A stretch of 64,000 nt of DNA from UMGS2069 sp900557585 (GTDB lineage: Bacteria > Bacillota > Clostridia > Christensenellales > UBA1242), in the NCBI GenBank assembly GCA_902476355.1, contig CABSCS010000006.1, positions 21,960 to 85,959 of the forward strand. The letters run 5' to 3'. Both the position numbers and the translations under genes were made by a program. The notes below the pieces were generated by a model. That model did no database searches and had not been told where the DNA came from. It was given only the letters and a program-made list of their open reading frames with translations. Shown in pieces: positions 8,351 through 16,210 of this stretch. How positions within the stretch are numbered: position 1 is the stretch's first letter; the number at the start of each line of letters is the position of its first letter.

Positions 8351-9544
8351 ATGGAAAATCAAACACAAGCACCAATAATTGAAAAGAAACTTAAAAGAAA
8401 AAGATTTGATTTGTTCGACGCAGGCTTTGCATGCGTTTGTTTCATTATTTTACAACTTATTTTTTCACTTTTGATTCAAGTTTTTCGTGAGTCGATTTTG
8501 GGGCACGCATGGCTTTACTATATTGCTCAATTTTTGGTTGAGGCGGTGTTCATTGTCGCATCGCTCATTGTTTCGGCAAGTCGAAATGTTGAGTTTGTGA
8601 AAGCAACAACCTATAACAAAAAACTTGATTGGAAAGTTGCACTTTTGTGCGTTGCGGTTTCTGCAATTTGCATTTTTGGCTTCTCCTCACTTACAAACGT
8701 TTTTGTATATTCACTTCAAAAACTTGGCTATTCTTCTGCAATTGGCTCAATGTCAATTCCAAACTTTGGAATTTATATTTTATATGTATTTTTAATGTGT
8801 GTTGTGCCTGCTGTGTTCGAGGAAACTTTGTTCAGAGCAACAATTTTGAATGGTTTGCGTGAAAAAGGCAAAACCTATGCAATTTTGATGAGTGCACTCA
8901 TATTCATGCTCATGCATGGTGGCCCAGACCAAACTATTCACCAATTCATTTTGGGCGTGATTTTGGGCTATGTTTTTGTTTATACAGGCTCAATTTGGGC
9001 AACAGTTTTAATTCACTTTTTGAACAACTTCTATGCTGTTACTGCAATTTATATCATGAACATGCATTCAACGAATGGCGGGGCAACAGAGGTTGCCGAA
9101 GAACTTCCTTCTTGGGGTTCACTTGCAATCACTTTGGTAGTTGGTCTTGCAATTGCGTCTATCGCATCATATTTGATTTATCTTTGCATCAAAGGAATGA
9201 TTCTTTCAAGAAAAAGTGCAGAGAAAAAACAACATGAAAAATTTGATGCTCTTCTTGAAAAAGAAACATTGACAAAAGAAGACCTTGCTTGGATAAAAAA
9301 ATACGAGGCAGACAAAGATGAATATGCTGTCTATGACAAGCAAGACAAAGAAAAAATGCTTGCAAAACAACAAGAACTTTTGGCAAAGCAAAATGCCGAG
9401 ACAAACGGCGGAGCAGAAAACATAGAAACTGCTACAATTCCAAAGAAGAAAGTGAACACTGGCTATGTAATCATGCTTACACTTTCACTTATCTGGCTTG
9501 TTGCTGAATGGATTTTGACACTTGTTTCAGGTTTTCTTAGATAA
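8351..9544 (+). CDS. CPBP-family intramembrane glutamic protease
   Basis: 397-residue multi-pass membrane protein of the CPBP/Abi family (relatives of Rce1 and bacteriocin self-immunity proteins). Motif 1 EETLFR is near residue 157, motif 2 FMLMHGG near 180 and motif 3 LIHFLNN near 220; these Glu/His/Asn residues form the active site. About seven membrane segments are visible. Unusual is a C-terminal extension: a ~90-residue charged cytosolic stretch (residues ~280-370) followed by one last membrane helix. GGAGAGG lies just before the ATG, overlapping the stop of the yycJ-like gene. Substrate unknown. Confidence 0.88.
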   Translation: MENQTQAPIIEKKLKRKRFDLFDAGFACVCFIILQLIFSLLIQVFRESILGHAWLYYIAQFLVEAVFIVASLIVSASRNVEFVKATTYNKKLDWKVALLCVAVSAICIFGFSSLTNVFVYSLQKLGYSSAIGSMSIPNFGIYILYVFLMCVVPAVFEETLFRATILNGLREKGKTYAILMSALIFMLMHGGPDQTIHQFILGVILGYVFVYTGSIWATVLIHFLNNFYAVTAIYIMNMHSTNGGATEVAEELPSWGSLAITLVVGLAIASIASYLIYLCIKGMILSRKSAEKKQHEKFDALLEKETLTKEDLAWIKKYEADKDEYAVYDKQDKEKMLAKQQELLAKQNAETNGGAENIETATIPKKKVNTGYVIMLTLSLIWLVAEWILTLVSGFLR

Positions 9545-9559
9545 CAAAAACCTGCTTTT

Positions 9560-9577
9560 CTCATATGATAATATGAG
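9560..9577 (+). promoter_or_regulatory. Hairpin overlapping the M14 ribosome site
   Basis: CTCATAT-GATA-ATATGAG is a perfect 7-bp stem. The last G of the stem begins the GAGG ribosome site of the next gene (ATG 9584), so pairing would partly hide it. Confidence 0.45.
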
Positions 9578-9583
9578 GAAAAT

Positions 9584-10504
9584 ATGAATACAAATCAACT
9601 TGAAAAATTCTTAAAACAAAAAATTGAACATGCAAAAATCGAAATTATTGGCGAAAGCGTTTTGAAAAGACCAATCTATGCCATTTCTTTTGATTTTGCA
9701 CAAGAAAAAAGCGTTATCATTCAAGGGGCAATTCATGCAAGAGAACACATCACATGCAACTTGCTTTGCAAAATGATAAGCGAACTTTCTGTGAACTTTG
9801 AAAAATATAAAAAACTGAAAACTCCAAACATTGTGTTTGTTCCGCTTTCAAACCCCGATGGGGCAAGTCTTGTTACAGACGGGCTTAAAAGTGTGAAAAA
9901 TTTGAAAACAAGAAAATTTCTGCTTTCACTGAACAATAAAAGCAAAGATTTTTCACTTTTCAAAGCAAATGCAAATGGGGTTGATTTGAACACAAATTTT
10001 GATGCACGGTGGGGAACAGGAAAAGCAAATTTGTTTTATCCCTCTTCGCACGGGTTTGTTGGCAAATGTCCAATGAGCGAACCGTGCACGCAGGCGCTTG
10101 CACTTTTAACAAAAAAAGTGAAACCAGTTTTTACAATCAGTTATCACACCAAAGGCGAAGAAATCTATTATGACTTTTTTGCTCGCAAAGAAAATTTGAA
10201 ACGCGACAAAAAGATTGCAAAAATCGTGAAAAGTGCAACGCACTATAAAATTGTAAGTGCACAAAATTCAAGCAGTGGGGGCTATAAGGATTGGTGCATT
10301 GAAAAGTTTGAAATCCCTTCGGTTACAATCGAGGTTGGAAGCGACAAACTTTCACATCCAATTGGAACTGCTCACCTTGAAAAAATATATAAACGAAACA
10401 AAAACATTTTGAAAAAACTTGGAAAAATTGCAAAGGAGTGCGAACATGCTTCAAACAGAAAAATTCATGAAAAAAGCGCTTGCTCTTGCGAAAAAGGCAT
10501 ATGA
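9584..10504 (+). CDS. M14-family zinc carboxypeptidase
   Basis: 306-residue cytosolic-looking M14 metallocarboxypeptidase. Zinc site HAREH (HxxE) at about residues 50-54, substrate-binding SNPDGASLV near 87, DLNTNFDARW near 130, the zinc His in SYHTKGEE near 187 and the catalytic Glu in TIEVGS near 249. The closest known relatives in Firmicutes cleave gamma-D-glutamyl-diamino acid bonds of peptidoglycan fragments, so cell-wall peptide recycling is plausible, but no signal peptide or LysM domain is present. Its 3' end overlaps tadA by 59 nt in another frame. Confidence 0.88.
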   Translation: MNTNQLEKFLKQKIEHAKIEIIGESVLKRPIYAISFDFAQEKSVIIQGAIHAREHITCNLLCKMISELSVNFEKYKKLKTPNIVFVPLSNPDGASLVTDGLKSVKNLKTRKFLLSLNNKSKDFSLFKANANGVDLNTNFDARWGTGKANLFYPSSHGFVGKCPMSEPCTQALALLTKKVKPVFTISYHTKGEEIYYDFFARKENLKRDKKIAKIVKSATHYKIVSAQNSSSGGYKDWCIEKFEIPSVTIEVGSDKLSHPIGTAHLEKIYKRNKNILKKLGKIAKECEHASNRKIHEKSACSCEKGI

Positions 10505-10913
10505 CAGCGACGAGGTTCCTGTTGGTGCAGTAATCGTACGGCAAGGAAAAATCATTGCGTCGGCTTTCAATAAACGTGAAACAAGCAAAGATGCAACAGC
10601 GCATGCTGAAATTCTTGCAATTAAAAAAGCATGCAAAGTTGTTGGCGATTTTAGACTTCTTGATTGTGAAATGTTTGTGACTCTTGAACCATGTTTAATG
10701 TGTCTTGGAGCAATTTTGAATGCACGAATCAAAACTCTTTATTTTGGTGCTCCAAACAACAAAGAAAATGCACTGAAAATGAGCGAAGTTATTGAAAGAG
10801 CCGAACTTAACCACAAAACCGAGGTTGTTGGCGGAATTTTGGAAAAAGAATGCAGTTTTCTTGTTTCAGAATATTTCAAAGAAAAACGACAAAACAAAAC
10901 ATTAAAAAACTGA
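10446..10913 (+). CDS. tadA: tRNA-specific adenosine deaminase TadA
   Basis: 155-residue zinc deaminase that converts A34 to inosine in tRNA-Arg. HAEILAI (catalytic HAE) is at about residue 52 and PCLMC (PCxxC zinc ligands) near 82; VPVGAVIV near 21 and the YFGAPN motif near 99 are typical of TadA rather than of cytidine or guanine deaminases. ATG 10446 has GGAG 7 nt upstream; the frame extends to 10419 without a ribosome site. The start lies inside the M14 gene, so translation may be coupled. Confidence 0.92.
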   Translation: MLQTEKFMKKALALAKKAYDSDEVPVGAVIVRQGKIIASAFNKRETSKDATAHAEILAIKKACKVVGDFRLLDCEMFVTLEPCLMCLGAILNARIKTLYFGAPNNKENALKMSEVIERAELNHKTEVVGGILEKECSFLVSEYFKEKRQNKTLKN

Positions 10914-10930
10914 AACATGTTTAAAGAAAT

Positions 10931-10959
10931 TTGACAAAGGAAAAAATAAGATTTAAAAT
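10931..10959 (+). promoter_or_regulatory. Promoter of glmU-like gene (leaderless)
   Basis: TTGACA (10931-10936), 17 bp, TAAAAT (10954-10959). Only 6 nt separate the -10 box from ATG 10966, so the start site should be the ATG itself. Confidence 0.8.
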
Positions 10960-10965
10960 TTAGTT

Positions 10966-12120
10966 ATGGAAAAGATTTATAATTTTACAGAAACAAAAAC
11001 ACAAACAAATCAGGCAAATGATTTTCTTGACCTTAAAATTGTTTCAGACGGAAAAGAACCATTTGCAAAATGCATAAAGCGTGACCAAGACAAAGTGAGT
11101 GTAGACTGCATTGTTTTGCTTGAAGATTCAAAAGATTTTCAAACCGAAAATGGAAGTTTCAACCTTGAAATTCTTGGAATGAAAATGTATGAATATGTTG
11201 TAAGAGCATGTCCAGAAACTCCTGTTTTGATTCATTATGACCACGAAAAGCAAAGCGTTGCAAGTGCAATCAAACCATTTTTGCGTGACAGCGAATATAC
11301 TTTGGTTTTGTTTTCAGACACTCCACTTGTCACAAAGAAAAATGTTTTAAATATTCTTGATTTTGTGAAAAACAAAGGTCTGAATGTTTGTCCACTCACT
11401 CGTGGCTATGTTTTTAAAACTGACTATATCAAACGCGTTGACGAAATATATTCTCCATCGGTTTACTATTTTGATGAAGAAGATTTCATGATGGCGCTTT
11501 CATATCGCCAAGTTCATTTGATAACTGAAATGCTCAAAAATCGTATTGTGGATTTTCACAGTCAAAATGGTGTTTATTTCAAAGACCCAAGCACGCTTTA
11601 TATCGAGGCCAATGTTTCAATTGGAAAGGGAACAAAAATTGGAAGTTTTGTGAGCCTTTCGGGCGACACTGTGATTGGTGAAAATGTTACAATTGAAAAC
11701 CGAAGTGAACTTATAAACGCAAAGGTTGCAAACGATGTTAAAATTTCGGGTGCATATCTTGATGGAGCCTTTGTTTATTCGGGTTCAAAAATTGCAAAGG
11801 GCGCAAAACTTTGTTCTCAAACAGCAATCAAAGAAAACTCTTCGGTTTGTGAAGACACAATCATTTCAAATGCAATTATTGGTGAAAACTCAAATATTGG
11901 AAAAAACAATGTCATCAACTTCTTGATGTCCGAAGAACAAATTTCAATTGGCTCTTCTTGCCACATTATGGGCTCGGCAGAAAAACCTGTTTCAATGAAA
12001 AGAGGTTCATCTGTTTCAGACATGGTTACAATTTTTGGTGGCGTTTTGCTTTCTGAAAACCAAAAAGTTGAAGCGGGCGAAGTTGTGAAAATTGCCAAGG
12101 CGGGTGACAGAAATGACTAA
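10966..12120 (+). CDS. GlmU-like protein with degenerate nucleotidyltransferase domain
   Basis: 384 residues. Position before pth and mfd matches the glmU locus of Firmicutes, and the fold plan is GlmU-like: an N-terminal nucleotidyltransferase-like part (FSDTPLVTKKNV near 115, GMKMYEYVV near 65) and a left-handed beta-helix from about residue 200 (hexapeptide repeats such as IGKGTKIGSFVSL, IGENVTI, IGENSNIGKNNVI). The glycine-rich LAAGxGTRM nucleotide motif is missing, and so is the conserved acetyltransferase HxxYxGD block. So it may be a non-catalytic or altered-specificity relative rather than true GlmU. No ribosome site precedes ATG 10966, which sits 6 nt behind a consensus -10 box. It ends 8 nt inside pth. 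Confidence 0.7.
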   Translation: MEKIYNFTETKTQTNQANDFLDLKIVSDGKEPFAKCIKRDQDKVSVDCIVLLEDSKDFQTENGSFNLEILGMKMYEYVVRACPETPVLIHYDHEKQSVASAIKPFLRDSEYTLVLFSDTPLVTKKNVLNILDFVKNKGLNVCPLTRGYVFKTDYIKRVDEIYSPSVYYFDEEDFMMALSYRQVHLITEMLKNRIVDFHSQNGVYFKDPSTLYIEANVSIGKGTKIGSFVSLSGDTVIGENVTIENRSELINAKVANDVKISGAYLDGAFVYSGSKIAKGAKLCSQTAIKENSSVCEDTIISNAIIGENSNIGKNNVINFLMSEEQISIGSSCHIMGSAEKPVSMKRGSSVSDMVTIFGGVLLSENQKVEAGEVVKIAKAGDRND

Positions 12121-12673
12121 ACTTGTAATCGGTCTTGGAAATCTTGGAGAAGAGTTTGAAAACACAAATCACAACATGGGCTTCATGGTTATTGATGCGG
12201 TTTGCAAAGAACTTAATGTTTCATGCACAAAAAAAGAGTGTGACAGTTTGGTTGCTGAAACCAACCATAATGGCAACAAAGTGATTTTGGCAAAACCAAC
12301 AACTTTCATGAACAGCAGTGGAATTGCAGTTAAAAGCCTTGTGAAAAAATATAATATTGACATGAAGAATGATTTGCTTATAATTAGTGATGATATTGAC
12401 CTTGTTCCAGGAAAAATCCGCGTGCGAGAGCATGGCTCGGCTGGAACTCACAATGGGCTTAGAAGCATTATTGAATATATTCAAACCCCAGAATTTCCTC
12501 GTGTTCGTATTGGCGTTGGAAAACCACCAGAGCATATGGATCTTGCAGATTTTGTGCTTTCTCGTTTTCGTGACAAAGAAAACATTATGGCAGGAATCGA
12601 AAAGGGCAAAAATGCAGTTTTAATGTTTATTGATGGCGAAAGTTTTGGCAATATCATGCAAAAATTAAACTGA
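12113..12673 (+). CDS. pth: Peptidyl-tRNA hydrolase
   Basis: 186-residue Pth, which releases peptides from peptidyl-tRNA. Visible active-site residues: Asn in GLGN, His20 in NTNHNMGF, Asn in FMNSSG near 67 and Asp in SDDIDL near 93, plus the THNGLRSI motif near 110. The usual HDD sequence at the Asp93 position is SDD here, a small departure. ATG 12113 overlaps the preceding stop and is preceded by GGGTGA. The stop TGA is 1 nt before the mfd ATG, so glmU-like, pth and mfd form one operon, as in many Firmicutes (where prs usually lies between). Confidence 0.93.
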   Translation: MTKLVIGLGNLGEEFENTNHNMGFMVIDAVCKELNVSCTKKECDSLVAETNHNGNKVILAKPTTFMNSSGIAVKSLVKKYNIDMKNDLLIISDDIDLVPGKIRVREHGSAGTHNGLRSIIEYIQTPEFPRVRIGVGKPPEHMDLADFVLSRFRDKENIMAGIEKGKNAVLMFIDGESFGNIMQKLN

Positions 12674-12674
12674 A

Positions 12675-15600
12675 ATGAAAAACTATTTTGATATTAAGAA
12701 TCTAAACAAAGTCTATGAAGACTTTTATAACAGGGTAGAGTCAGAAAAATCTGGCTCTATTTTTGGTGCTTGCGAACCTTTCAAAATTGCAATGGCATCG
12801 GCTTTTGAACATAAGAATTTATATGTCACTGCCGACTTTGTAACTGCGGGCAGAGTCCTTGAAATGTTTCAATCTTTGTTTGGAAAAAGAGCGCAAATGC
12901 TTAAACCTGCACCAGACAATTTTACATTTTCGCGTGCAAAAAACAACGAAACAAATATTGACAATCTTGTGACACTTTCACGCCTTGCATCGGGAGAGGT
13001 TGATGTTCTTGTTTTGCCAGTTTCGGCTGTGCTTTCGCTTTATCCAACAAAGCAGGCAATTTTAAACAACTTTATCAAAATTAAAGTTGATGAAAAAATC
13101 GAACCATCTGCGCTTGCCGAAAAACTTGTAAAGGCGGGATATAAAAGAGAAGACCTTGTTTCTGCACCTTGTCAGTTTGCTCTTCGTGGTGACATTTTAG
13201 ATGTTTTTCCAATGCAGGCTGAAACAATGTATCGCGTTGAGTTTTTCGACCAATATATCGAAAGCATTTGCGAACTTGACGGCGCAACAATGAAAAAGGG
13301 CAAAAGCGTTAAAGCAATTGAAATTTTGCCATGTTCAAATGTGTTTTTTGAAGATAACGAAGTTGCCTTGATTCAAAAATATTTGGACAAATGCCTTGAA
13401 AGAAAGTTTGAAGATGGAACCGAAAAAGAAGAATATGTGAAAAACATAAACGACTTGAAGTTTAAACTTGAAAACGAAACTTCGGGCTTTTCACTTGATT
13501 ATATTTTCCCGCTTATCAAGAATAAATCTTCAATTTTTGACTATGTCAAAGACTTTGCGGTTTTGATTGATGAGTGCAAAATGGTTTATGACGAAAGCAT
13601 TTCTTTCGAGCGTGAAAAAACCGAACAGATTAAACGTCTTGAAAAAGACAATGTTTTGCTTTCAAAAACTGGAAACACTTTTGAGTTTTCAGAGTTTTTA
13701 AACGAACTTCCAAACCACATTTCTGTGGCTTTTCAAAAAATTACAAACACCAACAGATTTTTTAATCCAAAGGTTGTTTTAAACATAAAGTCCTCGCCAG
13801 TTTCAAGATACACTCACAATCTTGCACTTCTTGCAAAAGACCTTAAAAAATATGATTTTGACGGCTACCGTTCAATATTGTTTGCAAAAACTCAGCAAGA
13901 TGCTGAATATTTGAAAAAAACGCTTTTGAACAGTGGTGTCGAATATGATATTTCAAATCCAGACAAGTTGAGTGAAACAAACAGTTCAATTATTCCAAAA
14001 GAGTTTGCGTCGGGCTTTATTTTGCCAGATGAAAAGATTTTTGTTCTTGGAACCTATGACATTTTGCCAAGAAAAGCAAAAGAAAACAAACTCAAAGTTC
14101 AACGCTCTAATGTTTTTTCAATCCCAAAAGTTGGCGACTATGTTGTCCACTCTTTCCACGGAATTGGAATTTGTGAGGGTGTTACAAAACTTTCTGGAAA
14201 CTTTGGAACCAAAGACTATGTTGTTGTTCGCTATCGTGACGGCGACAAACTCTATGTTCCAATTGACCAAATGAACATGCTTGACAAGTTCTCGGGTGCC
14301 GAGGCTCCAAAAAGACTTTCTAAAATTGGCGGTCAGGAATTTGCAAAAGTCAAAGAGAAAGTAAAGTCGTCGGTAAAGAAACTTGCATTTGACCTTTTGG
14401 CACTTTATGCTGAAAGAGAAAAGAAAAAGGGCTTTGCATATAGCAAAGACACCGATCTTCAAGTTGAATTTGAAAACAGTTTTCCATACACTGAAACCGA
14501 AGACCAACTTGTTTCTATTTCTGAAATTAAGCAAGACATGGAACAAGGAAAAGTTATGGATCGTCTTCTTTGTGGTGATGTTGGCTTTGGAAAAACCGAG
14601 GTTGCACTTCGTGCTGCGTTCAAGGCAATTGTAGACGGAAAACAAGTTGCCTTTTTGGCACCAACAACCATTCTTTGTGAGCAACACTATAATACTGCGC
14701 GTGCAAGAATGGATAATTTCGGGGTTAAAACCGAAGTCTTGAACCGCTTCAAAACGCCAAAACAAGCGCGTGAAATTTTAAAAAAAGTTGAAAGTGGCGA
14801 AATTGATGTTCTTTGTGGAACTCATCGCATTTTGAGTGCAGATGTAAACTTTAAAGACCTTGGACTTATCATTCTTGATGAAGAGCAAAAATTTGGTGTT
14901 GAAGACAAAGAAAAAATCAAACTTAAATATCCAAATGTTGATGTTTTAACACTCAGTGCAACGCCAATTCCAAGAACTTTGCACATGTCGCTTTCGGGTA
15001 TTCGTGATGTTTCAATCATTTCAACACCGCCAAGCCAGCGTCTTCCAATTGCTACCTATGTCACCGAATATTCAGCATCACTTGTGAAAGAAGCAATTGA
15101 AAAAGAAATGTCCAGAAACGGACAAACTTTCATTTTATATAATTCTGTCGCAAAGATTTATGATTATGCCGAACGTGTTCGAAAAATTGTTCCAAATGCA
15201 AAAATTTTGGTGGGGCATGGTCAAATGCCAGGAAAGGAACTTGAAGACATTATCTATAAGTTCTATCACGGTGAGGCTGATGTTTTGATTTGCACAACCA
15301 TTATTGAAAATGGAATTGACATTGAAAATGCAAACACATTGATTGTTGTTGACAGCGACCACTTTGGGCTTTCTCAACTTTATCAACTTCGTGGAAGAGT
15401 TGGGCGTGGAAACCGCATGGCATATGCCTATTTGACCTATGACCCAAACAAGGTTCTCACCGAAGATGCCTATAAGCGTCTTGACGCAATCAGCGAGTTC
15501 ACCGAGTTTGGAAGCGGATTCAAACTTGCAATGCGAGACCTTGAAATTCGTGGAAGCGGAAATGTTCTTGGTGCCGAGCAACACGGACACATGGAAAAAG

Positions 15601-16112
15601 TTGGATATGAACTTTATTCAAAACTTCTTGCCGAGGCTGTCAGCGAACTTCGTGGACAAAAGGTTCAAGAAGAAAATGATGTTCAAATCAAGGTTGCGGT
15701 TGATGCGTTTATTCCAGACACCTATATCACCAAAAGTGAAGACCGCATGGTTGCCTATAAAACCATTGCCGGCATTAAAAATGACCAAGACAAAGACCGT
15801 GTTCTTCACGACTTTTCCGAAGTGTTTGGGCCAGTTCCAAAAGTTGTTCAAAACCTTATTGATGTTGCATATATCAAGGCAAAAGCGTCAAAACTTAAAG
15901 CGGAAAGTGTTGTGTCTTCTTTGTCTGCATTTGAAATTGTGTTTGACAGCAAAGACAAAATCATTGGAAATGAAGAAATTGGCGAACTTATTTACAAGTT
16001 CCGCTTTCAGTGTTCGCTTGATTTTACAAACGGCTCTAAAATTTGCTTTAAACGAAGCAAAAATGCCGAAGATAATTTCAATTTATTGAAAGAATTTATG
16101 AAAGCAGTTTAA
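12675..16112 (+). CDS. mfd: Transcription-repair coupling factor Mfd
   Basis: 1145-residue Mfd: removes RNA polymerase stalled at DNA lesions and recruits UvrA. Parts in order: UvrB-like N-terminal region (LRGDILDVFP near 170), RNA-polymerase-interacting domain (VGDYVVHSFHGIGICEG near 485 and YVPIDQMNML near 530), and the RecG-like motor with Walker A GDVGFGKT near 633, DEEQ box near 734 and SATPIPRTL near 755; LRGRVGRG near 905 is motif VI. The C-terminal TRCF domain follows. Normal length. ATG 12675 is 1 nt after the pth stop with no separate ribosome site, suggesting re-initiation. Confidence 0.97.
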   Translation: MKNYFDIKNLNKVYEDFYNRVESEKSGSIFGACEPFKIAMASAFEHKNLYVTADFVTAGRVLEMFQSLFGKRAQMLKPAPDNFTFSRAKNNETNIDNLVTLSRLASGEVDVLVLPVSAVLSLYPTKQAILNNFIKIKVDEKIEPSALAEKLVKAGYKREDLVSAPCQFALRGDILDVFPMQAETMYRVEFFDQYIESICELDGATMKKGKSVKAIEILPCSNVFFEDNEVALIQKYLDKCLERKFEDGTEKEEYVKNINDLKFKLENETSGFSLDYIFPLIKNKSSIFDYVKDFAVLIDECKMVYDESISFEREKTEQIKRLEKDNVLLSKTGNTFEFSEFLNELPNHISVAFQKITNTNRFFNPKVVLNIKSSPVSRYTHNLALLAKDLKKYDFDGYRSILFAKTQQDAEYLKKTLLNSGVEYDISNPDKLSETNSSIIPKEFASGFILPDEKIFVLGTYDILPRKAKENKLKVQRSNVFSIPKVGDYVVHSFHGIGICEGVTKLSGNFGTKDYVVVRYRDGDKLYVPIDQMNMLDKFSGAEAPKRLSKIGGQEFAKVKEKVKSSVKKLAFDLLALYAEREKKKGFAYSKDTDLQVEFENSFPYTETEDQLVSISEIKQDMEQGKVMDRLLCGDVGFGKTEVALRAAFKAIVDGKQVAFLAPTTILCEQHYNTARARMDNFGVKTEVLNRFKTPKQAREILKKVESGEIDVLCGTHRILSADVNFKDLGLIILDEEQKFGVEDKEKIKLKYPNVDVLTLSATPIPRTLHMSLSGIRDVSIISTPPSQRLPIATYVTEYSASLVKEAIEKEMSRNGQTFILYNSVAKIYDYAERVRKIVPNAKILVGHGQMPGKELEDIIYKFYHGEADVLICTTIIENGIDIENANTLIVVDSDHFGLSQLYQLRGRVGRGNRMAYAYLTYDPNKVLTEDAYKRLDAISEFTEFGSGFKLAMRDLEIRGSGNVLGAEQHGHMEKVGYELYSKLLAEAVSELRGQKVQEENDVQIKVAVDAFIPDTYITKSEDRMVAYKTIAGIKNDQDKDRVLHDFSEVFGPVPKVVQNLIDVAYIKAKASKLKAESVVSSLSAFEIVFDSKDKIIGNEEIGELIYKFRFQCSLDFTNGSKICFKRSKNAEDNFNLLKEFMKAV

Positions 16113-16128
16113 AAATTGCGAAAAGTGA

Positions 16129-16157
16129 TTGATTTTTATTTCACATTGCTTTATACT
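16129..16157 (+). promoter_or_regulatory. Promoter of PrsA-like lipoprotein gene
   Basis: TTGATT (16129-16134), 17 bp, TATACT (16152-16157); 5' leader of about 47 nt with GGAGG. Confidence 0.7.
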
Positions 16158-16210
16158 ATAAAAGTTATTATGTAAACTCATAGCATTCGAGGCTAGATTT
16201 TGGAGGAAAG

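Noticed and set aside
9515..9543. TTGACA-17-TAGATA as a promoter for the M14 gene
   Set aside because: The -10 box is poor and the site lies inside the end of the CPBP gene; co-transcription is as likely.
12113..12673. pth as inactive because HDD is SDD
   Set aside because: The catalytic His20, Asp93 and the two Asn positions are kept; the changed residue is not one of them.
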